Source: Nostoc sp. LEGE 06077 (lineage in GTDB: Bacteria; Cyanobacteriota; Cyanobacteriia; Cyanobacteriales; Nostocaceae). From it: a DNA stretch of 64,000 nucleotides. Shown here piece after piece: positions 26,374-34,875 of this stretch. The stretch's first letter is position 1. The number at the start of each line of letters is the position of its first letter. The notes beneath the pieces were generated by a model, which was given only the letters and a program-made list of their open reading frames with translations, searched no databases and had not been told where the DNA came from. The stretch is taken from positions 1-64,000 of the forward strand of contig NZ_JADEWI010000035.1 of the NCBI RefSeq assembly GCF_015207705.1, given 5' to 3'. Both the position numbers and the translations under genes were made by a program.

Positions 26374-28041
26374 TTACCCAATAGTTGTTAATTCTTCTTC
26401 AAAATCATCAACTAAATTCGATTGCCCTTTCTTATCTATTTCCTGCTTAATGATTCTTTTGGAAATTTCTTGACTAACAACTTTTGCTCTTTCAGATAAA
26501 AACTTTTCATAATCATCATTCCAGATACCAAAAGTATCTAAATCCTCAATTAGATGAGTTTTCATAGTAGTCTCTAATTCATGATTTATTGCTTGAAATT
26601 TAGCCATATACTTAGAAGGTGCTTGGGCTTTAATTTCCCTTTTATTCAAAAAGTCGTCTACTATGGTGATGTTGAGAATATGGTTAATGTACCAATCTAA
26701 ATAATCCTGTTTTTTTAAATGTGCTTTTGGAAAAAAGTGATGATAATTTTTGCTATTTGCTTGTTTTAACCAATAGTTGCTGACATTGACGATGGAGTTA
26801 TCATTAAATGACTTTGGTTGATGATACACATATATACACAATATTGCTTTAATATAACTTCTAGACGTGCTAAACCAACCATTATCCTTAATAAATTCTG
26901 CTGAAGTATCAATTGACCAATCATAACTAGGTAAATCTCCAGCAAGAATTTCATCTATTCTTTTTATATCTTGTGCTAATTTACTTTCTACAGAAGAAGA
27001 ATAGCGTCCAGATAAAGAACATCTCCAGAAAAAATCCTCTAGATATTTTCGTTTATCATCAGTTGGTTTATCTTCGTGGTGAAAGAAGAAATATGAAAAG
27101 GGAATAATTAAGGCATTATATGGAAGTAACTGAGAAACTGGTATACGATAAAAATTCCTGAAATACTCTACGCTACGTTCAATAGAATCTATTGCCTTAT
27201 CCCAAATGTCAATAAAACTATTTTTATCAAGTTTTAATATGACTTGTCTTTTACACTCCTTGGAGAGAATAATTGAGACAACTTGCAGTACAGTAGCATC
27301 AGAAATAGTCTCATAATTGAGGGGTTTGAGATTTTCTATCAACTCTTGAAATTTTTCTGTTAAATCAAAATTTTTCTCATAGTCAAACGTTTTAGCAGCC
27401 ATAATCTCAAATAAAGACAAAGCTTGACCACTAACGTTAATTCTTGTAAAAATCTCTGTAGCTATTTCTATCGGTGCATCTTTTACCTGAATTATTGAAT
27501 ATTGATAGCTTTCAATCCTATTTTTATAAGTGTGAAGTTTGTCATGATATTTCTGAGGATATGCTGCTAAAAGCGAAAAACTACCTTTAAGTAAATTGAT
27601 AATACTAATTAAACTTTTTTCATCTTTACTCTCAATATCAGTAATAACTATTTGATCAGAATCTTCGGCTTCTAAATCAATAAATATTTGTGAGAAATTA
27701 TCTGATCTTCCGTCTTCTCTTTTTAGTATAACGCCTTGCAGACTAGCAAACAGACTACTTAATCGCTGCTGTCCATCTAAAACATAATCAACAAACTCAC
27801 CTGGTTTTGGTTCTGGTAAATCTAGCTGACCAATGTTTTTTACTGACCGAAGACGTTCATTAGTTCGCCAAAAAATAAATGTACCAATCGGATAGCCTTT
27901 AATAATGCTGTCAATAAGAGCAGCAGACTTCTGCACTGTCCAAACAAATTCTCTTTGAAATTGTGGAATTTTAATTTGACCATTCTCAATTTCTCCTACC
28001 AAAGTTGAAAATGTTTTTGTTTGAGGTTCTGGTAGTTTCAT
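26374..28041 (-). CDS. DUF262 family protein with HNH-like C-terminus
   Basis: 555 residues. The N-terminal DUF262 domain (about 1-220) has the hallmark IPQFQREFVW, IIKGYPIGTFIFW and the DGQQRLSSL motif, which resembles a ParB/Srx-type nucleotide-processing centre. The C-terminal part (about 430-500) has NYHHFFPKAHL and NHILNITIVDDFLNKR, resembling the DUF1524 HNH-type nuclease motif. Proteins with this layout, for example GmrSD, act in restriction of modified phage DNA, so an anti-phage role is plausible. It is monocistronic and AT-rich compared with hupL. Its neighbours are toxin-antitoxin genes and insertion sequence remnants, as expected in an accessory region. Confidence 0.82.
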   Translation of the reverse strand: MKLPEPQTKTFSTLVGEIENGQIKIPQFQREFVWTVQKSAALIDSIIKGYPIGTFIFWRTNERLRSVKNIGQLDLPEPKPGEFVDYVLDGQQRLSSLFASLQGVILKREDGRSDNFSQIFIDLEAEDSDQIVITDIESKDEKSLISIINLLKGSFSLLAAYPQKYHDKLHTYKNRIESYQYSIIQVKDAPIEIATEIFTRINVSGQALSLFEIMAAKTFDYEKNFDLTEKFQELIENLKPLNYETISDATVLQVVSIILSKECKRQVILKLDKNSFIDIWDKAIDSIERSVEYFRNFYRIPVSQLLPYNALIIPFSYFFFHHEDKPTDDKRKYLEDFFWRCSLSGRYSSSVESKLAQDIKRIDEILAGDLPSYDWSIDTSAEFIKDNGWFSTSRSYIKAILCIYVYHQPKSFNDNSIVNVSNYWLKQANSKNYHHFFPKAHLKKQDYLDWYINHILNITIVDDFLNKREIKAQAPSKYMAKFQAINHELETTMKTHLIEDLDTFGIWNDDYEKFLSERAKVVSQEISKRIIKQEIDKKGQSNLVDDFEEELTTIG

Positions 28042-28259
28042 ATTGCACTCCTAGGCAAATTTCTCACTTTGATCGCTTCATGATAGCCTTAGTAATCAAA
28101 TATGTCAGTAAGATGCAGCAAAAAACTAGTATCTAATTGTGTGTATAAACAAAGTGTTGATCAAGAGCGATCGCACAGAATCGCCTGTGGCATTTCCTAG
28201 GCAAACATTGAGTTACACTAACTATAGAAGTGATTGTAATTTTAATAGACATACTTTGT

Positions 28260-28472
28260 ATGCCTGAAATTATCGAGATACCAGTTGAACTAACTCATTT
28301 TAAACTTCCCGAAGCTGTCCAAGAACGTCTTCAAGTTCTACTTGATCGCCAAGATACGGGTGAAACGCTTACCCAAGCAGAACAAAGGGAGGCAGAAGGG
28401 TTAGTTGAGTTGACAGAATTTTTCTCTCTGCTACATTTGCGATCGCACCGAATAAACACAAGCAATAAATAG
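28260..28472 (+). CDS. Small acidic hypothetical protein
   Basis: 70 residues from the ATG at 28260. MPEIIEIPVELTHFKLPEAV, then QERLQVLLDRQDTGETLTQA and EGLVELTEFFSLLHLRS. Small proteins of this wording are widespread in cyanobacteria, often next to HNH nuclease or toxin genes, but no such partner follows here. It is probably helical and could be an orphan antitoxin. The end is 30 bp from the convergent toxin gene. Confidence 0.55.
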   Translation: MPEIIEIPVELTHFKLPEAVQERLQVLLDRQDTGETLTQAEQREAEGLVELTEFFSLLHLRSHRINTSNK

Positions 28473-28501
28473 TAATTTTTCCATTCAATAAAAGTAAATT
28501 G

Positions 28502-28798
28502 CTAATTTCGCTTTTGCCAGATTGTGGGATTTCTCCGCCCGTGAAAAATTGCTATTACAATAATTCGGCTAGAGACAACTCGATAGTAAACAGCATAAGG
28601 AAAACGCTGTAAAATTGCTCTTCTTACATCGTTATAGACAACAGTATAAGATTCTGGCATTTGGCAAATTCTATTTAGAATATCGTCCACACATTCCAAA
28701 AACTCATCGCCAAGTCCAGCTTGCTGATTTTCATACCAACTATACGCCTCATCAAGTTCATCACGAACTTCTGGACGAAATACTAAAACGTAGTCCAT
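28502..28798 (-). CDS. RelE/ParE-family toxin
   Basis: 98 residues. FRPEVRDELDEAYSWYENQQ, GLGDEFLECVDDILNRICQM, and the final strands RRAILQRFPYAVYYRV and IIVIAIFHGRRNPTIW are typical of the ParE/RelE plasmid stabilisation family. These toxins act on gyrase or on ribosome-bound mRNA; the sequence alone does not say which. The ATG overlaps the stop region of the upstream antitoxin gene by 1 bp, so expression is coupled. It should be neutralised by that antitoxin. Confidence 0.88.
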   Translation of the reverse strand: MDYVLVFRPEVRDELDEAYSWYENQQAGLGDEFLECVDDILNRICQMPESYTVVYNDVRRAILQRFPYAVYYRVVSSRIIVIAIFHGRRNPTIWQKRN

Positions 28799-29019
28799 TA
28801 CCGTCTTTTTATCGAAGCTTTAATTTCATCCCATGTCATAACATTATCTGGATTGGCTTCGTAATCATTATTCCGACGCTCAAGTTCTTGTTTTTGTGCT
28901 TCTGTAATATCGGGGTAAGCCTGTTCTGCTGCGATACTGTCCCAAATGGCTTGCACAAGACGAATGCGTTCTTCAATAGTCAGGGTTTTAATCTCATTTA
29001 AAGTGGCTGTAAAATCCAT
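28798..29019 (-). CDS. Addiction-module antitoxin
   Basis: About 73 residues from the ATG at 29019, preceded by GGTGAG. MDFTATLNEIKTLTIEERIR and LVQAIWDSIAAEQAYPDITE match the small 'addiction module component' antitoxins that pair with ParE/RelE-like toxins. The end, MTWDEIKASIKRR, is the typical toxin-wrapping tail. It is encoded immediately upstream of the toxin with a 1-bp overlap. It probably represses its own promoter together with the toxin. Confidence 0.85.
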   Translation of the reverse strand: MDFTATLNEIKTLTIEERIRLVQAIWDSIAAEQAYPDITEAQKQELERRNNDYEANPDNVMTWDEIKASIKRR

Positions 29020-29146
29020 ACTCACCAAACCAAATGGAAATTTTCACAGTATAAGTCAAATTATAACTGTTCAATTTACCGCATAGCTGGTTGTAGAAAG
29101 CTGAATTGTGCTTACACTGTAACCATAATCTAACATGGCAGTGGCT

Positions 29147-29215
29147 CAACCTTGCATCATGACTCTATATTTGGATGAGAGCGATCGCACGATACATTGC
29201 GTGAACTATCTTACT
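29147..29215 (+). repeat. Direct repeat copies, first cluster
   Basis: 29147-29190 (44 bp) recurs at 30522-30565 with two mismatches. 29181-29215 (35 bp) recurs at 29672-29706 with three mismatches. Both contain the HIP1 octamer. The copies flank the secreted-protein gene and the start of the IS66 remnant, so this looks like a region built by repeated duplication or recombination. Confidence 0.6.
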
Positions 29216-29258
29216 TACGTTATACAAGAATCAGTTACTCAGTAAACAACGAAAATAA

Positions 29259-29663
29259 ATGGCTATTTCAAAGCTTTACGTACTTCCGCTTGCAAGTATG
29301 ATAGTCCTGACTAGTAGTTTACTTGTAAAAATTCCTACAGCCCTGTCTTCTGATTTTGATACAGCAAATTCTGTAATCAATAGCCCAAAAGCTGCTGATG
29401 AAATTGTTGACAGAGATGTTCTGGAAGAAGGCCAGGTATTTGTAGTTCAGACAAGAAGCAAAGGTGTTGAAATTATAGAAGCGGGTAGAGTTATGACTAC
29501 GACAAGAAATTTTCTTGTCACAATAGAAGATGAGAACGGGAAAATTCTTCGAGTCTTTCAACGGTTAGGTAGAGGGTCAGACCTCATTGCCACTGCTAGG
29601 ATGCAAAAAGCTGAAGCGCTTCAATTATTAAAATCAGGCGGGGTGATTGTAGAAGAACTTTAA
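29259..29663 (+). CDS. Small secreted hypothetical protein
   Basis: 134 residues with a signal peptide: MAISKLYVLPLASMIVLTSS, then LLVKIPTALSS with likely cleavage around residue 30. The mature part is charged, with EEGQVFVVQTRSKGVEIIEA and later repetitive-sounding TRNFLVTIEDENGKILRVF, which suggests a beta-rich domain. I recognise no family. It is flanked by 35-bp direct repeats (29181-29215 and 29672-29706), so it may be a small mobile or duplicated cassette. Confidence 0.6.
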   Translation: MAISKLYVLPLASMIVLTSSLLVKIPTALSSDFDTANSVINSPKAADEIVDRDVLEEGQVFVVQTRSKGVEIIEAGRVMTTTRNFLVTIEDENGKILRVFQRLGRGSDLIATARMQKAEALQLLKSGGVIVEEL

Positions 29664-29671
29664 AGACAGAT

Positions 29672-29706
29672 GCGATCGCACCATATATTGCGTGGACTAT
29701 CTTACT
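29672..29706 (+). repeat. Second copy of the 35-bp direct repeat
   Basis: Begins gcgatcgcaccatatattgc and matches 29181-29215 at 32 of 35 positions. It overlaps the last codons of the convergent cold-shock/DUF1294 gene by 10 bp. Confidence 0.6.
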
Positions 29707-30380
29707 GACTTCATAAAAGCAAAAAACAGATTGATCAACTCTTTCCTAAAAAATAGCCAAAGTAACCAAAATACAATATGAATAATTACTATCATCCAAA
29801 ATGCAAATTGATAAGAACGTTTGCTACTTTTGTGATGTAATTTCCCTTGAGCAACAAATCCACCTAACCAACCACCCATAAACTCGTATAAATGTAAAGT
29901 ACTTTCTGAGACTCTCCATCGCTTTTGTTTTGCACGAGATTTATCATCGACGTACAGTAGAAAGGTAATGACACTCATAACCGGATACAAGATTAAAGGA
30001 ATTGGGTAGCCAGTAGTTAGTGCAAAATGAATTGAACCCAACCCAGGTATCACAGATAGAAGCAATGTATTGAATACTAATGATGAAGTTGCTACCCCTG
30101 GCTTAGATGTAAATTTCCTCGGTTTGTTATTAGGTGAGGAATCAGGTAGAGGTTTTAATGTCATCCCTTCCAGAGAAGCATTACACGCGCGTACCTTGTT
30201 ATCTTTATCTGCTGTAAGTTGATAACAAATAACATCACCAACTTGGGGACGACGATTAAGATGTTTAAATGCTTTGATGTGAATAAAGACTTCTTTGCTG
30301 TTACCATTTGGTTGTATAAAACCAAAACCTCTATCATCATTCCACTTGGTTAGTTGCCCCTTGTACAAAACAGGTTTCAT
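29697..30380 (-). CDS. Cold-shock domain plus DUF1294 membrane protein
   Basis: 227 residues. The N-terminal cold-shock domain (about 1-70) has GQLTKWNDDRGFGFIQPNGN and KEVFIHIKAF, which are the RNP1 and RNP2 nucleic-acid binding motifs. A linker follows. The C-terminal part is the DUF1294 membrane domain (about 105-227), with helices around ILYPVMSVITFLLYVDD and FAFWMIVIIHIVFWLLW and the GGWLGGFVAQGKLHHKSSK signature. This CSD-DUF1294 fusion is common in bacteria. It presumably binds RNA or single-stranded DNA at the membrane, but its role is not established. Confidence 0.9.
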   Translation of the reverse strand: MKPVLYKGQLTKWNDDRGFGFIQPNGNSKEVFIHIKAFKHLNRRPQVGDVICYQLTADKDNKVRACNASLEGMTLKPLPDSSPNNKPRKFTSKPGVATSSLVFNTLLLSVIPGLGSIHFALTTGYPIPLILYPVMSVITFLLYVDDKSRAKQKRWRVSESTLHLYEFMGGWLGGFVAQGKLHHKSSKRSYQFAFWMIVIIHIVFWLLWLFFRKELINLFFAFMKSVR

Positions 30381-30521
30381 GAATTAAGTTGTCTGTATAC
30401 TTACTTTATAGTTTGCCCCTATTTAGATAATATTGATACATAGACAAATAATAAGTTAGCGATCGCACAAAATCACCACAGGCGATCATATCTATAACAA
30501 AGTAATACCTTGGCTGCACAT

Positions 30522-30565
30522 CAACCTTGTATCATGACTCTATATTTTGATGAGAGCGATCGCAC
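30522..30565 (+). repeat. Second copy of the 44-bp direct repeat
   Basis: Matches 29147-29190 at 42 of 44 positions and ends at the boundary where the IS66 remnant reading frame begins. The segment from 30381 to here is otherwise empty. Confidence 0.6.
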
Positions 30566-30569
30566 ATCA

Positions 30570-31416
30570 GACCAAGTTTAGCTTTCCAGACCAGGAGCGT
30601 TTAAAAGTAAGTAGAGATTTAGACAGTTCTAATTCGTCGAAACCACCATCTGGAGACATCAACAAAAAGAGCGAAAACAAAAAAGCACCACCTCAAGACC
30701 AATCAAATCAACCTCGGAAGAAACCAGGTGGGCAGCCACATCAAGGTAAGACTCGTAAGGGTAGATCGCTATGAAATTTTACGTCCTACGGATTGTGTTT
30801 ACTGTGGTCAAAAAGCATTTGCGAGCGTAGCAATAAAAGTAGAAAAGCACTGTGTAGCGCAACTAGTGGAACGTCTCATAGAGATAGTTGAGTATCAACG
30901 GCAAACCTGCGTATGTGAGTGTTGTGGCAATGTACAAGCTTGCCAGTGACCAGAAGATATCATCCCAGGACAAGATTTAGGGGTGAAATTACAGGCGTTT
31001 TTAGGATGGGCAAATAATTGACTCTTGACTGCGCCAGTTACAACGATTGGGTCAATCAATTCAAATCTAAGTTGCAACAAACTCTTGATCAATGGATTAA
31101 CTTGGCCTCTGCTACAGCAGGTCAACTTTTACGTTCTTTGCGTGATAAAGCAAACCAATGGTGGTATTTTCTAGACTTCCCTGAAGTTCGTCCTGATAAT
31201 AATCAGGCCGAACGTTTGCTGCGTTTGGCTGTGACAAAACGTAAGGTTAGTGGTGGCTCCCGTTCAATGGAGCGGTTTCAACACACCGCTAATTTGTTGA
31301 CAGTGGTGCAAACCTGTCGTCGTCAAGGTCAGTCTGTTATTGATTTTTTTGCACAAGCACTACTGGCTGATTCTATTAATTATCAGTCTCGCCCGTCGCT
31401 ACTTCCTAACTATTAG
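30570..31416 (+). pseudogene. IS66-family transposase remnant
   Basis: Three frames together resemble parts of an IS66 TnpC transposase. The N-terminal linker LDSSNSSKPPSGD and KKPGGQPHQGKTRKG is at 30600-30770. The zinc-finger region DCVYCGQ and CVCECCGNVQ is at 30780-30950 in another frame. The C-terminal end of the catalytic domain, FLDFPEVRPDNNQAERLLRL with the final acidic residue and the KVSGGSRSMERFQHTANLL segment, is at 31018-31416. Frameshifts, stops and a large internal deletion (most of the DDE domain is gone) make it inactive. No clear terminal inverted repeats or target duplications were found. Confidence 0.85.
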
Positions 31417-31420
31417 ACCT

Positions 31421-31650
31421 GAATCCTTACATTTTCACAAAGCCAAATCTCTCGATATCCCAGATAAAACATTATCCCGACTTTTCAACCTCATCACTCT
31501 CCTGATATCAACTCAATTGAGTGGTTTTGGGAATTTCTCAAATCTAAACTCCAATGGGAAAATTGTCAAACTCTCTCACAATTCAAGCTCAAGTTTACTG
31601 ATGTCTTCACAGAAATTACACCTTCCATGATTACCTCTCTCACTTCTTAA
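31421..31650 (+). pseudogene. IS630-family transposase C-terminal remnant
   Basis: The frame 31486-31650 encodes QPHHSPDINSIEWFWEFLKS followed by about 34 more residues to a TAA. This matches the conserved 'PPYSPDLNPIEWFW' end of IS630-type DDE transposases, including the final acidic residue. The preceding 60 bp read HFHKAKSLDIP in another frame, which is the HK.. strand just upstream, so a frameshift separates them. The remainder of the element is missing. It lies directly against the IS66 remnant, which suggests insertion of one element into or next to another. Confidence 0.75.
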
Positions 31651-31683
31651 GACTTTATTCTTGAAGCCTTATTTAGCTCGGCT

Positions 31684-31815
31684 TCATAAAGAATTGGGAT
31701 GACGGATATATTCTTCTTCAATCAGAATATTATTCCAGCCTTTTGCATCATCCCACCAAGGATGTTCAGCCAATTGTGATTGAGATTTGGGTTGGAGACG
31801 ATTGCTGGGAGCATC
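31684..31815 (-). pseudogene. C-terminal fragment of an unidentified gene
   Basis: On the minus strand 43 codons are open from 31815 to a TGA at 31684-31686, ending in LAEHPWWDDAKGWNNILIEE and then EYIRHPNSL. The composition is that of a real protein end, and a stop codon lies directly upstream, so it seems a truncated remnant left by insertion sequence activity. The source family is not recognised. Confidence 0.4.
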
Positions 31816-32308
31816 TCACTTTTGCAAATACAAATATAGGTGTAAGTGAGAGAAGAGAGTTACATTACTAGCGGGGAATTGATAAGGAGGAACGTGTTAA
31901 TTGGTCTAATTAGTGTAATATTCCCCAGTTTAGGATGAAGTAACATCCCTCAAATGAAAGGTTCAAATTAATAATTCATTGTTATCTAAAATACAAATAA
32001 TAGTCTGATTTTTTCAGTTTTTTTTGATTTATTAGCGTAATGACAACGATTTCAGACATTATGCTGATCGAAAGTCAAAATAATTCATTGGACATACATT
32101 AACCTCTGTATCCAGTGGTGGAGGTATTTGTAAGAAATCTTGTCTATTCTTCAATTATTATATCTCACCTGTAGCATGACCACAAATTATCTTGTCAGTT
32201 ATTGAACCAAAGTTTTAGGCTAAAAATATGCCTAATAATTAAATATTTTTCTTTTGATTTGATGGTTTTGTACTTCAAATTCACAACATATATCTAGTTA
32301 GTTAAAAT
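31816..32308. other. Intergenic region before the sugar-nucleotide genes
   Basis: About 490 bp of AT-rich DNA. No gene, tRNA or clear repeat was recognised. It presumably contains the promoter of the glycosyltransferase-mutase gene. Confidence 0.4.
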
Positions 32309-34750
32309 ATGACAGCAAAAAAATCTGACATCAATGGCAACAGATCAAACCAGGTCACTTCAACTCAAGTAAATGAAACAAATTTATTGGATCTAGCGGC
32401 AATCCAAACTTCAGGTTTATCATCGCCAAACTTTTCTACGTCAAAAAAAAGGCTGCAAAATGCCAAATCATTGACAGATACACCAGATATAATTTGTTTA
32501 TGTCATTTACGGTGGAATTTCGTTTATCAAAGACCGCAACATCTCTTGAGTCGTTTTGCTCAAGGAAGACGAGTATATGTGATCGAAGAGCCGATTTTTA
32601 GCAAAGATCCTTTGGGGTGGTTAGATATCAGCCAAGATGATAGCGGGGTAGTGGTTGTGGTTCCGCATCTACCAGAAGGCTTAAGTGAAGAAGGAATTAA
32701 CGCAGATTTACAAGTGCTGGTTAATGGATTGTTGGCTGAACAAAACATTAGCAACTATATCTGTTGGTATTACACACCAATGGCGATCGCCTTCACCGAT
32801 CACTTGCAACCCCAGGCGATCGTTTACGATTGCATGGATGAATTATCTGCTTTCAAAGGAGCATCACCCAAGTTAAAGGACTACGAAGCAGAATTATTTC
32901 GCCGTGCAGACTTAGTATTTACAGGCGGACAAAGCCTTTACGAACATAAGGCCAATCAGCACCCCAATGTGTATGCCTTTCCCAGCAGTGTAGATGTAGC
33001 GCACTTTGCTCAAGCCAGAAATATTGCAGAACCAGCAGATCAAGCGAATATTCCCCATCCGCGTTTGGGTTTCTATGGCGTAATTGATGAACGGATGGAT
33101 ATTGAACTGTTGCGCGGGATTGCTGAGGCGCGTCCCGACTGGCATTTAGTAATCATTGGCCCAGTTGTAAAAATTGACCCCGCAACTTTGCCACAATATG
33201 AAAATATTCATTATTTGGGTAGTAAAGACTATAAAGAACTGCCTGCATACTTAGCAGGATGGGACTTAGCGATGTTACCTTTTGCACGTAATGAATCAAC
33301 TCGCTTTATCAGTCCTACAAAAACCCCAGAGTATTTAGCCGCAGCTAAACCCGTAGTTTCTACTTCGATTCGAGATGTAGTTCGTCCCTACGGAGAGTCA
33401 AAGTTAGTGCGGATTGCAGATACAGTAGATGAGTTTGTTGCTGCTGCTCAACAGGCAATGCAGGAAGATAATGCAGCATCAGGGTGGTTGAGTCAAGTTG
33501 ATACCTTTTTAGAAAAGATATCTTGGGATCGGACTTTGGCATCAATGGTTAAGCTGATAGATTCGGCCATTGCCACCCACAACAAAGAAGATAAAATCAA
33601 TTCTAATGGTGCAGTTGCAGGTAAGCAAGCGCCCAATATTATTACTAGAGATTTTGTCTTTGATTATCTGATTGTCGGTGCAGGCTTTTCTGGTAGCGTT
33701 ATTGCCGAACGTTTAGCAACTCAGTCTGGTAAAAAAGTATTGGTTGTCGATAAACGCAACCATATTGGCGGCAATGCCTACGATCATTACAATGAACATG
33801 GTGTTTTGATCCATAAATATGGGCCACATATCTTTCATACCAACTCCCGCGAAGTTTTTGAGTACCTTGGGCGCTTCACCCAATGGCGTGCTTATGAACA
33901 TCGCGTGTTAGCTAGTGTAGATGGGCAACTTGTTCCCCTACCGATTAATTTAGACACCATTAATAAACTCTATGGTATGAACCTCAATTCTTTTGAGGCG
34001 GAAGAATTCTTTAAATCACTAGCTGAACCAAAAGAATACATACACACCTCAGAGGATGTAGTAGTCAGCAAAGTTGGGCGAGTTTTATACGAAAAGTTTT
34101 TCCGGGGTTACACTCGTAAGCAATGGGGACTCGATCCATCGGAACTTGATAAATCAGTGATAGCGAGAATCCCTACCCGCACTAATCGAGACGATCGCTA
34201 TTTTACCGATACTTACCAAGCAATGCCACTCCACGGCTTCACCCGGATGTTTGAGAAGATGTTGAATCATCCCAACATCAAGGTGATGCTGAATACAGAT
34301 TATCGAGAAATTGAAAAAGCGATACCTTGCCGAGAGATGGTTTATACCGGGCCAGTTGATGAGTTTTTTGATTACCGTTATGGTAAGTTGCCTTATCGCT
34401 CTCTAGATTTTAAGCACGAAACACACCATACTCCAGTATTTCAACCTGCGCCAGTCATCAACTACCCGAATGAACATCTTTATACTCGTGTGACTGAGTT
34501 TAAATATTTGACTGGACAGGATCATTCTAAAACTAGTGTTGTTTATGAGTTTCCTAAAGCTGAGGGCGACCCCTATTATCCTGTACCGCGTCCTGAGAAT
34601 CAGGAGATTTACAAGCAATATAAGGCTTTAGCCGATGGCACGCCGGGGATATTTTTTGTAGGACGGTTGGCGACTTATAAGTATTACAACATGGATCAGT
34701 GTGTGGCTCAGGCTTTGGCTACTTACAAGCAAATTGCTGTGAAGGTTTGA
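32309..34750 (+). CDS. Glycosyltransferase-UDP-galactopyranose mutase fusion
   Basis: 813 residues in two enzymes. Residues about 50-430 form a GT-B-type glycosyltransferase (CLCHLRWNFVYQRPQHLLSR, HPRLGFYGVIDERMDIELLR, and the SPTKTPEYLAAAKPVVSTSI nucleotide-sugar site). Residues about 447-813 are UDP-galactopyranose mutase (Glf): FAD-binding VGAGFSGSVIAERLA (G457 onwards), KRNHIGGNAYD, YGPHIFHT, and a C-terminal FVGRLATYKYYNMDQCVAQA. Glf converts UDP-galactopyranose to UDP-galactofuranose, so the fused transferase may use UDP-Galf or act next in polysaccharide synthesis. galE, which makes UDP-galactose, lies 2.5 kb downstream. The join at about residue 430-447 is a short Asn/Lys-rich linker. 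Confidence 0.93.
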   Translation: MTAKKSDINGNRSNQVTSTQVNETNLLDLAAIQTSGLSSPNFSTSKKRLQNAKSLTDTPDIICLCHLRWNFVYQRPQHLLSRFAQGRRVYVIEEPIFSKDPLGWLDISQDDSGVVVVVPHLPEGLSEEGINADLQVLVNGLLAEQNISNYICWYYTPMAIAFTDHLQPQAIVYDCMDELSAFKGASPKLKDYEAELFRRADLVFTGGQSLYEHKANQHPNVYAFPSSVDVAHFAQARNIAEPADQANIPHPRLGFYGVIDERMDIELLRGIAEARPDWHLVIIGPVVKIDPATLPQYENIHYLGSKDYKELPAYLAGWDLAMLPFARNESTRFISPTKTPEYLAAAKPVVSTSIRDVVRPYGESKLVRIADTVDEFVAAAQQAMQEDNAASGWLSQVDTFLEKISWDRTLASMVKLIDSAIATHNKEDKINSNGAVAGKQAPNIITRDFVFDYLIVGAGFSGSVIAERLATQSGKKVLVVDKRNHIGGNAYDHYNEHGVLIHKYGPHIFHTNSREVFEYLGRFTQWRAYEHRVLASVDGQLVPLPINLDTINKLYGMNLNSFEAEEFFKSLAEPKEYIHTSEDVVVSKVGRVLYEKFFRGYTRKQWGLDPSELDKSVIARIPTRTNRDDRYFTDTYQAMPLHGFTRMFEKMLNHPNIKVMLNTDYREIEKAIPCREMVYTGPVDEFFDYRYGKLPYRSLDFKHETHHTPVFQPAPVINYPNEHLYTRVTEFKYLTGQDHSKTSVVYEFPKAEGDPYYPVPRPENQEIYKQYKALADGTPGIFFVGRLATYKYYNMDQCVAQALATYKQIAVKV

Positions 34751-34875
34751 GGTATATTTTGTATCGCTTTGTGTTAGGGCGTAGTTTTTAAACGCAGAGG
34801 TACGCTGAGTCAGCGCAAAGTTATGCGGAGTGTTTCTTAAGTTAATTTGCTAGGAATTAAGAGTTGGTATGAGTT

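Noticed and set aside
30547-31416. Several separate small genes in this interval
   Set aside because: The pieces join as a degraded IS66 transposase, so they are one pseudogene.
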